From the NCBI GenBank assembly GCA_029204225.1, contig CM055111.1:19246642-19310641 (forward strand): a DNA stretch of 64,000 nt, given 5' to 3'. Below are positions 21,899 to 33,650 of the stretch, piece after piece. The position numbers were made by a program, and so were the translations under genes. How positions within the stretch are numbered: the first letter of the stretch is position 1; each line of letters starts with the position of its first letter. This DNA comes from Diphasiastrum complanatum. Its lineage: Eukaryota; Streptophyta; Lycopodiopsida; Lycopodiales; Lycopodiaceae. The notes beneath the pieces were generated by a model. The model saw only the letters and a list, made by a program, of their open reading frames with translations. It had not been told where the DNA came from and did not search any database.

Positions 21899-22640
21899 TT
21901 AAAAATGTCCTCTGTGCGTTGGGAATCTATAGAGGATGTCAGATTCCGACATTGATAGAATGCGTCGAATTCCGACATCCTGTTTAATCCTAAAAGAAAT
22001 GTCTACATCTATTACAGATCTTCTTATCACCAGAATTCTTCTGTTGTTTACCAGATTGTTGTTCATTTGTCTTAGACTCATTCTTTTAAGACAACTCCCT
22101 CTTAAACTTAGACTTCTTAGAAGATTTATTCTTCTGAGTAAATAGAGCATTTTCGGAATCACCATTGTCGTCATAGCATTCACGAGCTCTACTTCCTCTT
22201 TAACTCCGTCTATTGCCTTTTGAAGTGTCATTGTCGCAGCTTTCGCCAATAAGGTTCGAGTTGTGTGGAATGACCTAGGTAGGGCTCGAAGAAAATAACT
22301 TGTTTTTCTTTTGAAATTGTATTTTCTGCACCAAAATTCTGCAAGGAAATAAACAGATCTTTAATCTTTCACACAAATGTGTTTAGGTCTTTGTCGTCCC
22401 ACTGTAGATAAGTTAATTGGTTTTCCAAGAACATAAATCTTTTGCATTCAAAATTGATGTCAGATCTAGCATTATATTGTCATGCACTGAAGACGCAATA
22501 ATTGCAACACCCTTCAATAAGAGTGAAGTCTTTAATTTCCAGATCAAGTAGTTTGAGCCTTCTGGATCCAAGATTGTAGTGATCTTTGTGGATACAAAAA
22601 TAGTACTATATCGACTCAGATTCGTTTTGATATTACTGTA
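21899..22640 (-). pseudogene. Copia I gag fragment
   Basis: Minus-strand frames carry FLENQLTYLQWDDKDLNTFV, KIKDLFISLQNFGAE and a basic Lys/Asn/Gln-rich stretch with QQSGKQQKNSGDKKICNRCR. This gives a UBN2-like gag segment followed by what may be the start of a zinc knuckle. Stops and shifts break the frame. Assignment rests on gag-like composition and on the adjacent primer site. Confidence 0.5.
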
Positions 22641-22671
22641 TCAGTTTTGAAATTCTACACTCTGATACCAT

Positions 22672-23655
22672 TGTAGGAAAAATAGAAATTATTTTTCCAC
22701 AGAGAACACGATGAAAGTTTGAATAAATCAAACTAATATCAGTGTCTTCAATCGGGTCAGTATCTGATCTATGTACTAATAGAACAGTTTTTGCTGTGAT
22801 TGAATATGCGTGTGAAAATAAGAGACAACTTTAGAGAATTTTAGACAATAAGAAACTATTGATCAAAAATGAATTTCTATAACTCTGAATCTGAATCATC
22901 AATATACATCTCCTACTATCTTATCTTGTTGTTGTGTCTTTGATTGAGTGAGTGGGTTACAACGAGTAGTGCACATCTATTTGTATTACTACAGGATAGG
23001 TCATTTGGACTTTTATTCATAGGTCTTTTGGCCATATCTAACAATTTATGACGGTTGATATTTAAATAGACGCTCTATTTCCAGGGTCGAATATATTCTA
23101 TTCGCGAATTATTCACTACAGTGCATCACTTTTCTCAGCTTCGTGTTTCGCAAGTTGTTCGTGACACTTGTCACTTTGAGTTTGAAGAAGAAATTTAGAA
23201 TATTTCGCGAATTGTTCGCGACAATTTTGCGACATCTGAGGTTTAAACAAGAAATAGAATATTCTGCGACAAGATTTTGTTCAAGAATCTTTCGAGCTTC
23301 AACAAGAAAGCCATGAGCTTCTACAAGAAACTGTTTCCGAATCTTTTGAGAATCTTTCGCAAATCTTTTGATTTGGCTGAAAGATAGATTTTGTGAATCT
23401 TTGGAGAATCTTTTGAGTTGGCTGAAAGATAGATTAGCGAATCTTTTGAGAATCTTTCACGAATCTTTTGAGTTTGATCATGAATAGAAAAGTTTTGAGT
23501 TCACGTTCATTTCTTTCTTATCCTTTGTCAAGTAAACTGCACACTTTGTTAGTAGAATCAAGATCTATCTAGTCAGTTGTTCTACATTCATAGCAACTGG
23601 GTGACGCATTTGATGACCTAATTTCTTAGTATAAGTAGTTGTTCATATTCCTACA
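22672..23655 (-). repeat. 5' LTR of copia I
   Basis: The 984-bp LTR has perfect TGTAGGAA...TTCCTACA ends. CTCTGATACCA at 22660-22670 is the complement of a TGGTATCAGAG primer site. Inside, 23336-23470 holds tandem copies of an approximately 60-bp unit (GAATCTTTTGAGAATCTTTC, GGCTGAAAGATAGATT). 23656-24209 shows no gene. Confidence 0.75.
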
Positions 23656-24209
23656 TCACAAGCATTAAAGCATGAAGATCAATCATCAAGTATTGAATAG
23701 TTAGCATTCTCTCTCTCAAGCTTGCGAGCTTAAACATGCTTCAGCATTCTAGCTCACTTCTTTTTAGAGATTGTTATTGCGCTTACTACTTATCAGTAGT
23801 TGAACTTAGTTCAAACTTATATTTAGTTGCTTAGATATAGCTTAAAGTATGCGCCTTCGATTTGCAAACTTGTTGTACTCATCTACATCTGTTTTGTTTT
23901 CATCCTGAATCAATACTATCTTCTTATTGTGTTCAACTTCATCTCAGAATGTATGCATTTTTGTAATTCTTCGCGACTGATTATTTTTCTGATACTTCAA
24001 TGCTTTAATGTTTGGTTACGTAATCACTGTAGTACTAATGATCTCAAAGTTAGTTACTATAAGATCGAACATGATTTTTCATTGTTTTGTTCGAAATTGA
24101 TAGGCGTAGTCATGCATAGAGAAAGAGGAAGTTGGTTAATTCCGCTGCATAATAATTTTTCTTTCTTGTTGTTCACATTCTTTTTGTTCGATTCTATTCT
24201 ACCTATCCT

Positions 24210-24734
24210 TTACACACCTCTTTCCAACAGTTCCATCATAGCAACACATAACTCTTGGTTGGAACTAGTCTCGACATCCAAAAATTGCTGGAGCTGGCTT
24301 AACTGCATGTCCTTCTGATTGACTTCTACTTGAAGCTGATCCATGCGCTCTTGCATTTCGTCCATTTGGTCAGAAGTGAGTTCTTCATCCCGGCATGCGC
24401 GTGTTGCTTGCTCATTGGCTTTGTTCACTGTTTGTTCCACTTTCTGTAGTTGTCTAGTCAGCACAAGATTTTCCTGCAGTGTCATGCCCATAAATGATTG
24501 GTAAGGAAGGGGTTCCTTTCCATCCGAGTACTGTGGGGGAATATTAGTGAATGGAGGAATGTGAGTGAATGGAGGGACATAGGTGTTTTTTTGTGGAGGT
24601 AGTTGTGAAGAGCTAGGTTGATCATGGATAGGAATAGCGGGTGGGGGTTGAGTGGCGATAGAAGGTGTGGAAGAAATGGTGGTGACGGTAGTTTGTAGGA
24701 GTTGAGCGACAAAAGAATCAGAATCAAAGTTCAA
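24210..24734 (-). CDS. Pro-rich, coiled-coil protein of unknown family
   Basis: The 174-residue frame has an N-terminal Ser/Thr/Pro/Gln-rich half (PPPAIPIHDQPSSSQLPPQK, HIPPFTNIPP) and a C-terminal half of heptad-like acidic and Gln-rich sequence (MDEMQERMDQLQVEVNQKDM, QLSQLQQFLDVE), a likely coiled coil. The stop at 24210 is genuine, but the frame is open upstream of the first Met, so the true start is unclear. Low-complexity plus coiled-coil layouts occur in plant retroelement gag-like ORFs. 24735-25000 continues Thr/Ser/Pro-rich with frame breaks. Confidence 0.4.
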   Translation of the reverse strand: MNFDSDSFVAQLLQTTVTTISSTPSIATQPPPAIPIHDQPSSSQLPPQKNTYVPPFTHIPPFTNIPPQYSDGKEPLPYQSFMGMTLQENLVLTRQLQKVEQTVNKANEQATRACRDEELTSDQMDEMQERMDQLQVEVNQKDMQLSQLQQFLDVETSSNQELCVAMMELLERGV

Positions 24735-25000
24735 ATCAAATGTAATGGAGGGGTTAGTAGTGATGATGAGGGGTGGTGATTTGGGGGTGGGAGTGGTAAA
24801 GAAACAAAAACAGTGACTAGAGGGGAGTAGGTAGTGACAGTGATGGAGGATAAGGTGGACGAGAGGACCACAGTGGTGGTGACCATTGTGGCATCAAATG
24901 AGGCTGCCTAATCCGTCTGGGATACTGCCAGAAGCTGTTGTTGTGTTGATAGGCCTGTTGTTGTCATGATTGTTGCTGGAGAAACTGTACTGGTAAGAAT

Positions 25001-25649
25001 TGTGAAAGATTCAACTAGTTTCATCATATTTGCTATATTTCTATATTTGGCATATTGAGGCCAAAACTTGTTTTAGACTTAAAGATTGACTTTTCAAAGT
25101 TCATTAGTCTAAATTTCATTTGAATAAACACTTTTTCAAAATGTGGAAAAGTTAGAATGCGAGTTTGAGTAGATTCAAATTTGAATAGTTGGGTACATTG
25201 AATCTAGACCCAAAAATAGTAGGGTTTGCATTTTGGAGGGAAAGCCAAGTGGCCAAATAGGGTATGGACTTGTTATAGAAGGATGTAACTCATGGAGAAA
25301 GCTACATTCTCTCTTCTCTATCTCATTTCATGCTTATACATGGTTCTCTTGGGTTCTACTATCCATTGGTGCACTATCTTGGTGATTGCTTGCAATTCTA
25401 TGTGTAGAATGGTCATTTATTGTTATTTTTGGATCCACACGTGTGAAATATAGTAGCTTGCTGGTTTTTTATGGAAAAAAGCAGTACTTTATCATTTCAT
25501 TCAAGTTTGATCAAGTTCTATTAGTGTTTCCATCTCATTTTGTGTGGAGATGCTGATTTTTCTAGATTGGTGAGATTGGTAGTGTTTTTTTTCTTCTAAC
25601 TTAAGATCATTCAAGAAGATTAGATCATAATGATCTGAAATCTCTCACA
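25001..25649 (+). repeat. 5' LTR of B2
   Basis: The 649-bp LTR runs from TGTGAAAGATTC to CTCTCACA and aligns end to end with the 650-bp B1 LTRs. Its TATA region reads TTATAGAAGGATG, where other copies have TTATAAAAGGATG. TGGTATCAAATC follows at 25650 as a primer site with two mismatches. Confidence 0.88.
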
Positions 25650-26232
25650 TGGTATCAAATCTTGTTCTTCAGGTTATGAAGGAGGAAATTAGATCCGTCA
25701 ATGATTTGGTGAAGATATCAAGTCTAGAGCATGCTAGAGAGGATTCTACACCAAAATCGAGTTTTTTGCTTTTGTAGATTGAATCTTTTGTAGATCAAAA
25801 TACTATATAGGTCAATATACTTGATCATTCACATATTGGATTTGGCCAATTTTTGGATCATTGGATCAGCCTAAGTGGTGGGTTATAGATTGCATATTTT
25901 CAAGCATTTGCATGTAGATTTGAAATAGTCAATTTTTGTGATTTTGTCAAAACCCTAATTTTGATTGAATCTCTAGATACTGAGGTTGCTGGACTTCATT
26001 TGAGTGTGTTTCAATCTTAGGAAGTGGCAAAAGTCATTAGATTGAGGATAGATCATAGGTTGTGATCAAGATTCCATGATTCTATGTGCTGATTTGCTTG
26101 GTATAAGTGCTAGAAGAGAAGTTTTGAGATAGTTTCAAATCTTGGTGATTTTTTTTGAAAGCATTTGTTGTTGTTCAAAGGAGTGCTTTGTGCATTGAAA
26201 CAAGTTGAAAGAGAAGATCAGGTCATTGCTAC

Positions 26233-26577
26233 ATGGCAACCTCAATTGAAGTCATGTTGGAAGCCAATGATAGGCTTACCTCAAGTAACTATTCATTGTG
26301 GAAAGTGAGGATGGAGTCACTTCTTGAGATGAATGATGTTTTGGATATTGTTGTAGGTTTGGAGGAGAGACCAGCAACACAACGAGACTAAGTGAGGTAT
26401 GACAATAGGGCCAAGAAGGCTCTACAAATGATAAAGATAAATGTTACCAATGAACTTCTCAAGGAAGTTGGTAAGTGCACATCATCTTTGGAAGCTTGGA
26501 ATCCATTGAAGAAGTTTTATGAATCCAATTCTACTTCTAGAGTGTTGACTCTAAGAAGACAATTTTTTTCTTGTTTG
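26233..26577 (+). pseudogene. Copia gag N-terminal fragment (B2)
   Basis: It starts MATSIEVMLEANDRLTSSNY, like the B1 gag. A CAA to TAA change makes a stop at about 26390, after which the frame continues (NELLKEVGKCTSSLEAWN) to VLTLRRQF before truncation. No zinc knuckle or enzyme domain remains. Confidence 0.85.
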
Positions 26578-27432
26578 TAACTTATGAGCATCTTTTTTAT
26601 ATATCTTTCTTGACTAAGTTGAATGCTCCTATCCTTTTTGCTCCTACTAATTTGAAATCCCAAATAATAGTGCAACTCGCCCATGTCTTTTATTTTTGCT
26701 CTACCTCGCATTGGTGTATAGTTTATGATATCGTCAACATAGATCACCATGATCGTAATTTCTGAACTTGACCTTCTGAAGAAGATGTTATGATCTGTGC
26801 TGCATCTCTGAAATCCTCTACTTTCAAGAAGTAATTCCACTATTTCCTACCATACTCGAGATGCCTATCTGAGTCCATACAGAGCCTTCCTTAGTATGCA
26901 GATCAGATCAACCCCCTGCTCAAATCCCTCAGGCTACCTCAACTACACGTCCTCATCTAAATCAACATCAAAAAAGTCCATTTTAACGTCCAATTGATAT
27001 ATTTCTATGTCATTTATTGCATCCCATGCCAATAGGACTTGATTGCAAAAGTCTCATCAAAATCTATCCCTTCTTTGTTGAACACCCACTTGCATCCTAT
27101 GGCCTTTCTTCTCTTTGGAAGATGCACCAAATTCCATGTCTTATTCTGATGTATGTATCTCATTTCTTCTAGCATTTCCTGATGCCACATGCTCAAATTC
27201 TCTCAGTTTTGAGTTTCTCTAAAGCTTGCAAGTCCATCATGTCTTCCTTGCTCATGAAAACCATATCGGCAAATTTTTGAGGCACCTTTCTTGTTCTGAT
27301 GGGTCTCTTTTCTTCGCTACAATCTGCATCTGGATGCCCTATTGTGTTTTTTTGATGCAAACGCTCCTTTGACCTATTTCTATTCCCATAGCATTGTTGA
27401 ACATCCTTTAATATATTCTCTAGATACACTTG
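26578..27432 (-). pseudogene. Copia G: RT fragment on the minus strand
   Basis: Reading from 27432 leftwards: KRPIRTRKVPQKFADMVF (integrase-RT linker), NKTWNLVHLPKRRKAIGCKW (RT fingers), GFDxDETF-type residues with breaks, LRQPEGFEQ, then TDHNIFFRRSS and IYVDDI (26727-26744) and MGELHYYLGFQISR. The catalytic YVDD is intact, but frameshifts and stops separate the blocks. No LTR is attached. It lies between B2 gag and H integrase. Confidence 0.8.
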
Positions 27433-28225
27433 GATCAAACTTTTGGATTCCAAAAGTAAAGTGTTTGAAGCTTTTGTTAAGTTCAAAACTCTAGTTGAAA
27501 ATAAACTTGATTGCTAGAATTAAAGTATCGAGGAGTGATAATGGTGGAGAGTATATCTCCACTAAGATGATAGAGTTTTGTAAATCCAATGGCATTAAAA
27601 GAGAGCTTACATGTACTCATAGTCCTCAACAAAATGGTATAGCTAAGAGAATGAATAGAACACTTTGTGAGTGTGCAAAGGCTTTAAGGCTAGATGCATC
27701 TCTACCTAAGTTTTTTTGGGGCTATTATTTGTGCAACTTATTTGTGTAATAGATTGCCATGTAAGCCCATTGGAGGCATAACATCTTATGAGGCTTTATT
27801 TTGTAAGAAGCCAAATCTTTAAGATCTAAGAATTTTCGGATCTACTTGCTATGTTTTTCAAGCATTAGATACAAGAAAAAAGGATGATCCTATCTCTATA
27901 AAAGGGATCTTTGTTGATTATGCTGAAAATAGCAAAGGATATAGAGTCTATAATCCAATCATTAAAAAGATTTTAGTGAGTAGAGATGTTACTTTTGATG
28001 AAGGTAACTACTACAAGTTAAATGAAAAAGCTCCTAATCCATCTTATGTCAAGGATCCTGCAAGATTTGAGGAGGAGCCTACATGTGATCAAGATCTTGA
28101 GGATCCACCTCAAGATTCGAGGACTCCAAGGAGGTCTACAAGAAGGAAGGCCAAGCCATCTAGGATCAGCTATGTTGACAAAGGTGAACAAAGGAAAGAT
28201 TTTCATTCACTTACCTCTTACACTT
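27433..28225 (+). pseudogene. H integrase
   Basis: Blocks are LDSKSKVFEAFVKFK, RSDNGGEYIS (second catalytic Asp), CTHSPQQNGIAKRMNRTLCE, LRIFGSTCYV and SRDVTFDEGNYYKL, ending in a RRSTRRKAKPSRISYVDKGE linker. The catalytic Glu context AERKNR has become AKRMNR, so the third acidic residue is lost. Stops near 27520 and 27748 add to the damage. The first catalytic Asp lies beyond the truncation. Confidence 0.75.
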
Positions 28226-28229
28226 TTCT

Positions 28230-29114
28230 ATGTTTGATGAGCCGAGTTGCTTTGAAGAGGCTATGGAGTCACAAGAATGGAGGGATGCCATGCAAAATGA
28301 GTATGATGCTCTTATGGAGAATCATACATGGAAGCTTGTGAATTTTCCTCTTGGAAGAAAACCACTTGAGTGCAAATGGATCTATAGATTGAAGTATAAT
28401 CAAGATGGGAGCATCAAGAAACACAAGGCAAGGCTAGTGGCAAAGGGATTTTTGCAAACCAAGGGAATAGATTTTGATGAAACTTTTGCTCCTATTGCTA
28501 AACTAGTTTCCATAAGGTTGATAATCTCTTGGCCTCTATTCCAACTTGATGTGACTAATGCATTTCTCATTGGCTATTTGGAGGAGGAAATTTTCATGAG
28601 GCAACCCGAGGGCTTCATCAAAGAAGATCAAGAGGAAAAAGTGTGTTTATTGCTAAGAAGCCTTTATGGGCTTAAGCAAGCACCTAGAGCTTGGTACTCT
28701 AGGTTGAATACTTTCTTGAACTCTGTTAAATTTGTTATAAGTGCTTATGATCCTTCTTTGTACTTAAGATTCAATGATGGTAAAATCATCATTCTCATTT
28801 TGTATGTAGATGACATTATCCTTAGTGGAAATGATCATGATGGTATACAAGAAGTGAAAGTAGCATTGTCTAAAGAGTTTAAGATAGTGGATCTTGGTAA
28901 TCTTCATTTCATATTAGGAATAGAAGTTTCAAGAGGCAAAGATTTGAGTTCTATTTGTCAATCCAAATATGCTTTTTCTATTTTAGGAAAAATTGAAATG
29001 AAAGATTGTAAAGGAGTAGAAACTCCTGTGGAGCAAAATGTAAAAGTTTCTAATAGTGATGATGAAGCATCCTTTGAGGACATCAGATTATATAGAAGAC
29101 TTGTAGCTTCTTGA
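28230..29114 (+). CDS. H reverse transcriptase, near-complete domain
   Basis: The frame encodes the copia RT in order: EAMESQEWRDAMQNEYDAL, NHTWKLVNFP, CKWIYRLKYNQDGS, ARLVAKGFLQTKGIDFDETF, FQLDVTNAFLIGYLEEEIFM, RSLYGLKQAPRAWYSRL and LYVDDIILSG (YVDD at 28803-28814), then LGNLHFILGIEVSR. It copies element RNA into DNA in virus-like particles. A single missing base near 29110 shifts the next block (IYLTITRPDLSYSVG) out of frame. Another shift separates it from integrase at about 28225. Confidence 0.8.
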   Translation: MFDEPSCFEEAMESQEWRDAMQNEYDALMENHTWKLVNFPLGRKPLECKWIYRLKYNQDGSIKKHKARLVAKGFLQTKGIDFDETFAPIAKLVSIRLIISWPLFQLDVTNAFLIGYLEEEIFMRQPEGFIKEDQEEKVCLLLRSLYGLKQAPRAWYSRLNTFLNSVKFVISAYDPSLYLRFNDGKIIILILYVDDIILSGNDHDGIQEVKVALSKEFKIVDLGNLHFILGIEVSRGKDLSSICQSKYAFSILGKIEMKDCKGVETPVEQNVKVSNSDDEASFEDIRLYRRLVAS

Positions 29115-29775
29115 TCTATCTTACTATAACTAGGCCTGATCTAAGTTATAGTGTGGGTAAACTAAGCCAATCTATGCAAAATCCATTGGTTTGTGATTGG
29201 AAAAATACAAAAAGGGTGTTGAGGTACATCTCGGCCACCAAGAACTTTGGCATTTTATATGATGGATCTAATGTTGCCTTAAGGACATATTTGGATGCTG
29301 ATTTTGTAGGTGATAAGGTGGATAGGAGGTCCACAAGTGCCTTGTTACCTTTCTTTGCAATGACATAGTGTCTTGGCTTTCCAAAAAGCAAGATACTATT
29401 TCTCTATCTTCAACCAAGTCAGAATACAAGGCACTAACATCCACAACAAAGGAGATCTTATGGTTGAAGAGGCTTTTGGTGGAGTTGCAAGTCGTGGAGG
29501 CCGAGGAGCAGCCAATAATATATTGTGACAACCAATCAAGCCAAGCATTAGCAACCAATCCCACATTCCATGCGAGGAGCAAGCACATAGAGATTGCTCA
29601 CCATTTTGTGAGGGAAAAGGTTCAAGCAAAGGAGATCAAGCTACATCACGTGTCTTCAATAGGTTGCCTTGCTGATATACTCACTAAAGCCTTGCCAAAG
29701 GCTTCATTTATCAAGTTAAGATCAGCTTTAGGAGTTGTAGATAGATGTACTATAGTTGTATCATGTAAAAATTGA
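29111..29775 (+). pseudogene. H RT end and RNase H
   Basis: YLTITRPDLSYSVGKLSQSM continues RT. FGILYDGSNVALRTYLDADF starts RNase H, and after a shift at about 29365 it continues with WLSKKQDTISLSSTKSEYKA, IIYCDNQSSQALATNPTFHA and ADILTKALPK. The first RNase H acidic site is kept as DADF. The stop at 29773 precedes the purine tract TTGAGGAG. Confidence 0.8.
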
Positions 29776-29779
29776 GGAG

Positions 29780-30251
29780 TGTTAGAAATTAGCAATTTTC
29801 ACATAGTTTTTGATGTATTTTGACATCTATGTGGATCCACACGTGTGAAATGACACTTGTAATATTTAGATCCATTTTGATTAGCTTTCATTTGAGTCAA
29901 ATATGACATCTACTAAATTATAGGAGTTAGGTCCTAGATTGTAGGAATCTAGAAGATCAACACAAACCACCAATGGATGATGTGACAAACTTGATAGATC
30001 TTATCCAAACTGGATGTGGATAAGTACAATGAGCTGTCCCACACAGGCTGGATGCAGCATAGAGAGAGATTATGATGATTGTGTACTTGATCCATGATGG
30101 ATCCATTGTGAACCTAGTGATGAGAAATTTTGTTTGTGAAGCAATCTTGGTGTTTTCACTCTCTTAAGCACTTTCTTTGTGGATGAATGCTTAGTAAATC
30201 ATTAGTAAACTATTTCTCTATTAGCAGGCCATATAGTAGCTGTACTTAACA
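29780..30251 (+). repeat. 3' LTR of H
   Basis: It begins TGTTAGAAATT directly after TTGAGGAG and probably ends CTTAACA at 30251, giving TGTTA/TAACA ends and 472 bp. The right end is inferred from this match only. Confidence 0.6.
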
Positions 30252-30324
30252 TGTGTGATGCCATGGTTCATCATTATTTGATTGTTCTTGCTTGGAATCA
30301 CAAAGATTGTCAAGTAGTATACCG

Positions 30325-30957
30325 ATGCCCATACATATGCTCATAAATTTTGAAATCTGTGCCCCTTCCCGCGGCCTTTTTGTAAATCGAGATGGAGTTG
30401 GTGATGGTATCCAGGGATGTACCTACCTTTTCTACTCCTTTGGTTGTTTAATCCCTCCTCTCCCTCACTCTTGATTATTGCTCTTGCTCTTGCTTTTGCA
30501 CTTCTTGCTTTGTCCTCCTGCTCTTGCTCCTCTTGATTGTGTTTCTTTAGCTCTCCTCCTTGTAAAATCAAATGGTAAGAAATGGTGCTCTCAAGAACAC
30601 TAAAACTCTTTTTTTTTGTCATTGGATTCTAACTAATTCCATTGGGTTGGCATGTTTGTGTAGGAGACAAGAGAAAAGATGTAAGATGGAAGATGGAGCT
30701 CTGGTGAGTGTTGGACGTCATGTAATCTCTCTCTTCTTGGTCTCCATCTCACACTCTAGTATTTGGAACATTGTGATTAAAGCTTTGGTTTTGCAAGTTT
30801 TTTAGACTCCTCATTTTCTTTTGCCGATTTTGATTAAAGCATAGGAGGCACTGAATTTACGAGCGACTAGAAAAAGGTATAGATGGGTCGGAATGGTCGT
30901 CGGAATAGACGGATCTACTGGATTTAGTATAGCAGTGCGCATTCTCAAGGCTATATT
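30325..30957 (+). repeat. Repeat Y, copy 2, left half
   Basis: It is homologous, in inverse orientation, to about 14075-14665. It ends with ATATT (30953-30957), the target-site duplication of element D; Y resumes at 47663. Confidence 0.8.
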
Positions 30958-31732
30958 TGTCAAAAATGGTTTCGATTCATTGTCGCGAACGATTTTGTTT
31001 CTTTGAATTTTCTTTTGTGCAGAAGTTCACAGGAACCTAGACACGCGACTACACATCACAGAACAAATTTCATTCTAGCAATCACGACAACAGAAGACAA
31101 GGAGATGCATGAAATAGAGCAATCAAATTATCACTTTGATTATTAGAGCGAGATCGTCAATGTCTTGCTCGTTGGCGGCCTGACACTCTGCTCTTCCACT
31201 GTATTCTGCTCATTGGCAGACTTTCATGCAAACTATTTTGTTTCTAGTCTTTTTATTTTCTGCTCTACTCATGCACATTCTCTGTATCTTGCCCTGCTCT
31301 ATTTTGATCTGGAAAAATAGTTTAGATCTCCACTGTGTGGAGTTTACAAGATAGATAAATAGAGAATTACAAGAGCAGTTAACGCTAATCAACTAATTAA
31401 TTACTCTTTGTTATTGCTAGTCGTTTCAGCTGGACGTAAAGTTTAAGACTCCAAGCCCATTGAGCTGTCAGCTTGCAGTGTAAAAGATTGCTTTTCGTTT
31501 CTTTTCAATTGCCATAGGCTTTGCGATTTTTGCAGTCCAGGAGGCATGTTTGATTTTCGCGAATTGTTCGCAAATCATTCGACCTTCGAGTCAAAGTACG
31601 TTGACTTTTGCGAATTATTTGACCTTCACGAATCGTTCGACCTTTGAGTCAAGGCTCATTGACTTTTGTGAATTGTTTATGTCGCCTTGCTTCGCATCGC
31701 GACCAAGTTGCAAGAGTTCACCATTTCTGACA
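30958..31732 (-). repeat. 3' LTR of D
   Basis: The 775-bp LTR starts TGTCAAAAATGG and ends TTTCTGACA in the window direction. In element orientation it follows the purine tract CAAGAGGGAG. It contains several TTCGCGAATTGTTCG-like sites (about 31555-31680), shared with the other LTR. Confidence 0.9.
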
Positions 31733-31739
31733 CTCCCTC

Positions 31740-33645
31740 TTGAACCTTGCAGCTTTGCACGTTTAATCCGATTGTATTTCTTTGCTTGGCGAAGAGTGGC
31801 TTGTCGAGCAGCTTCGTGAGTAGTTCTACAATCATGTCTTCAAACTTTATGTACTGGACATGGATCTCTCATTTCGAGATCAAATCTCGAATGTGATGAT
31901 ACTTCAGAGGTATGTGTTTTATTTTCTGAATTGAAGGTAGGATCCTGGGACAGATAAATGGCACTCTGAGAGTCCATCATCATCGTGCATGGTCCTCCTT
32001 GTGCTATCCCAATTTTCTCCAGCATCATCTGCAACCAAACTACCTCATTCGCCACCTTTGAAGCTGCGACGTATTCAGCTTTGCAAGAAGATTGAGCTAT
32101 CAAGGTTTTCTTTTTGCATATCTAGCTGATTGCAGCTCCGCACGTTATGGTACATCCTCCAGTTATGCACTTGTTGTCATCTTTGCAGCTCGCCCAGCTT
32201 GCATCATTGTAGTGGTGCAGCTTGAATCCTTTTCTTTCGCCTTTTGCTCTGTAGGCTAATCCCATATTTTGGGTACCCTTATTGTAAGATTCATTTTGCC
32301 ATTTGCCAATGTGACATGCTAGGATTGGAACAGAATTTGCTTAAAGCATAAACAGAGAAAGCTAGATCGGGTCTGGTACAAATTGTGAGGTACATCAGAC
32401 TACCGATTAGTTTTGGTAAGGTATACTTGTCATCTTCTATTTTTCTTCTTCCGTTTTTGGGCAATCCTGCTTCGTCAGCTTGGCTCCAGCTATCATTAGT
32501 GTGGCCTTTTCTTTGCAATCCATCATGTGATACTGCTTGAGCACCTTTCTGGCATATTCAGACTAACTCAAGTGCATTATGTCTTTTATTCAATCTCTTC
32601 TGATTTCTGGCCCAAGGCATTTCGTTGCTTCTCCTAGATCTGTGATTTCATAATTTTTAGAAATCTGACTCTTCGTGTCTTTGATCAGCATCAAAGAATT
32701 TCCTGTCATAAGAGAATTATCTACCAAAATAGTCAGTATCACAAAATATTTTCCTACACTTTTCATGTAGACATTACAGTCTGGTTGTGTAGGATTGAGA
32801 CTTCAGAAGACTATCGAGCTTCGTATGCTTGTCATCTTGATCATCGACGAATATGTGTTGAAATAATCAACACCATATCTTTGACTGTAGCCCTTCACAA
32901 CAAGCCTTGTCTTGTAATGGCCAACGATGCCATCTGATTTCATTTTCTTCTTGTACACCCACTTGCAGTCAACGATCTTTCTATTTTTTGGTAGTGGCTC
33001 TAGTGTCCATGCCTCATTTTGCGTCATCGACTTGGTCTCTTATGACATTGTTTGCTTCCAGAATTCTCCCTCTGGACTTTGAATAGCTTCTTGGTATGTT
33101 GTTGGCTCTTCAGCGAAGCTGCAGTACTTGAATTTTGTGTCTTCGTTCCACTGAAGATTGTCAGCGTAATGGTCTGGAGGTCTTCTTTGTCTTGTTGACC
33201 TTATGGGTTCATTTCGTCGCTTTTCGAACGTTTCTTATTCGTGGGGTTGATTATCTACTTCCTAGTGCTCTGGAGTCTATGGCTCAACATTCTGATTTGT
33301 CGTCTATCCTCAATGTCCCTCTTGAATTGGCAGTAGTGTGAAGATCTCATGGCCTCGTTCATCTTTTAGTCCAGAGAATTTGGACTCATTGAACTTCACA
33401 TCTCTATTCAAAACAACATTTTTTGTGGTTGGGTTGTAGAGCTTGTACACTTGTGTTCCATTTGAGTACCCGACCATGATCGTTTGCTCTGGTTTATCAT
33501 CGAGCTTGCTTCTCTTCTCTTTTGAAATGTGCTTGTCTACTGCACATCCAAACACACGTACGTATGAGAGATCAAACTTTCTATCGATCCACATTTCGTA
33601 TGGTGTCTTATTTTCCAACGCTGTCATTGTTGATCTGCTCTACAG
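31740..33645 (-). pseudogene. D pol, downstream part: integrase end, RT, RNase H
   Basis: From 33645 leftwards: TALENKTPYEMWIDR, VRVFGCAVDKHISKEKRSK and NRDVKFNESKF (integrase C-terminal side), then NEAWTLEPLPKNRKIVDCKW and YKTRLVVKGYSQRYGVDY (RT fingers), LVDNSLMTGNS where YVDDLLLTG is expected, YLTICTRPDLAFSV, and AQSSCKAEYVAASKVANE with MDSQSAIYLSQDPTF (RNase H). About 80-90 codons of RT palm are missing between 32760 and 32830, and the second active-site Asp is Asn. Inactive. Confidence 0.8.
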
Positions 33646-33650
33646 GTGTA

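Larger units (their letters stand above)
21890..23655 (-). mobile_element. Copia element I: gag fragment plus 5' LTR
   Basis: On the minus strand the order is LTR (23655-22672), primer site (22670-22660), then gag-like codons down to about 21899, where the element is truncated. The LTR family is not seen elsewhere in the window. Confidence 0.7.
25001..26577 (+). mobile_element. Copia element B2, 3'-truncated
   Basis: It has an LTR (25001-25649), a primer site and a gag start homologous to complete element B1. The element stops inside gag at about 26577, where minus-strand copia G begins. Confidence 0.85.
27433..30251 (+). mobile_element. Copia H: integrase to 3' LTR, 5'-truncated
   Basis: This is the most complete pol region in the window: integrase core and C-terminus, RT with YVDD, RNase H, a purine tract and the 3' LTR. 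The 5' LTR, gag and protease are absent. Its LTR is unrelated to that of neighbouring B2, so the two are not halves of one element. Confidence 0.8.

Noticed and set aside
21938..21985. CACTA subterminal-like motifs (CAGATTCCGACAT, GAATTCCGACATCC)
   Set aside because: There are only two or three motifs and no terminus; too little to call an element.
27433..29775. H pol as the missing pol half of B2
   Set aside because: The H 3' LTR (TGTTAGAAATT) is unrelated to the B2 LTR (TGTGAAAG), so they are different elements brought together.
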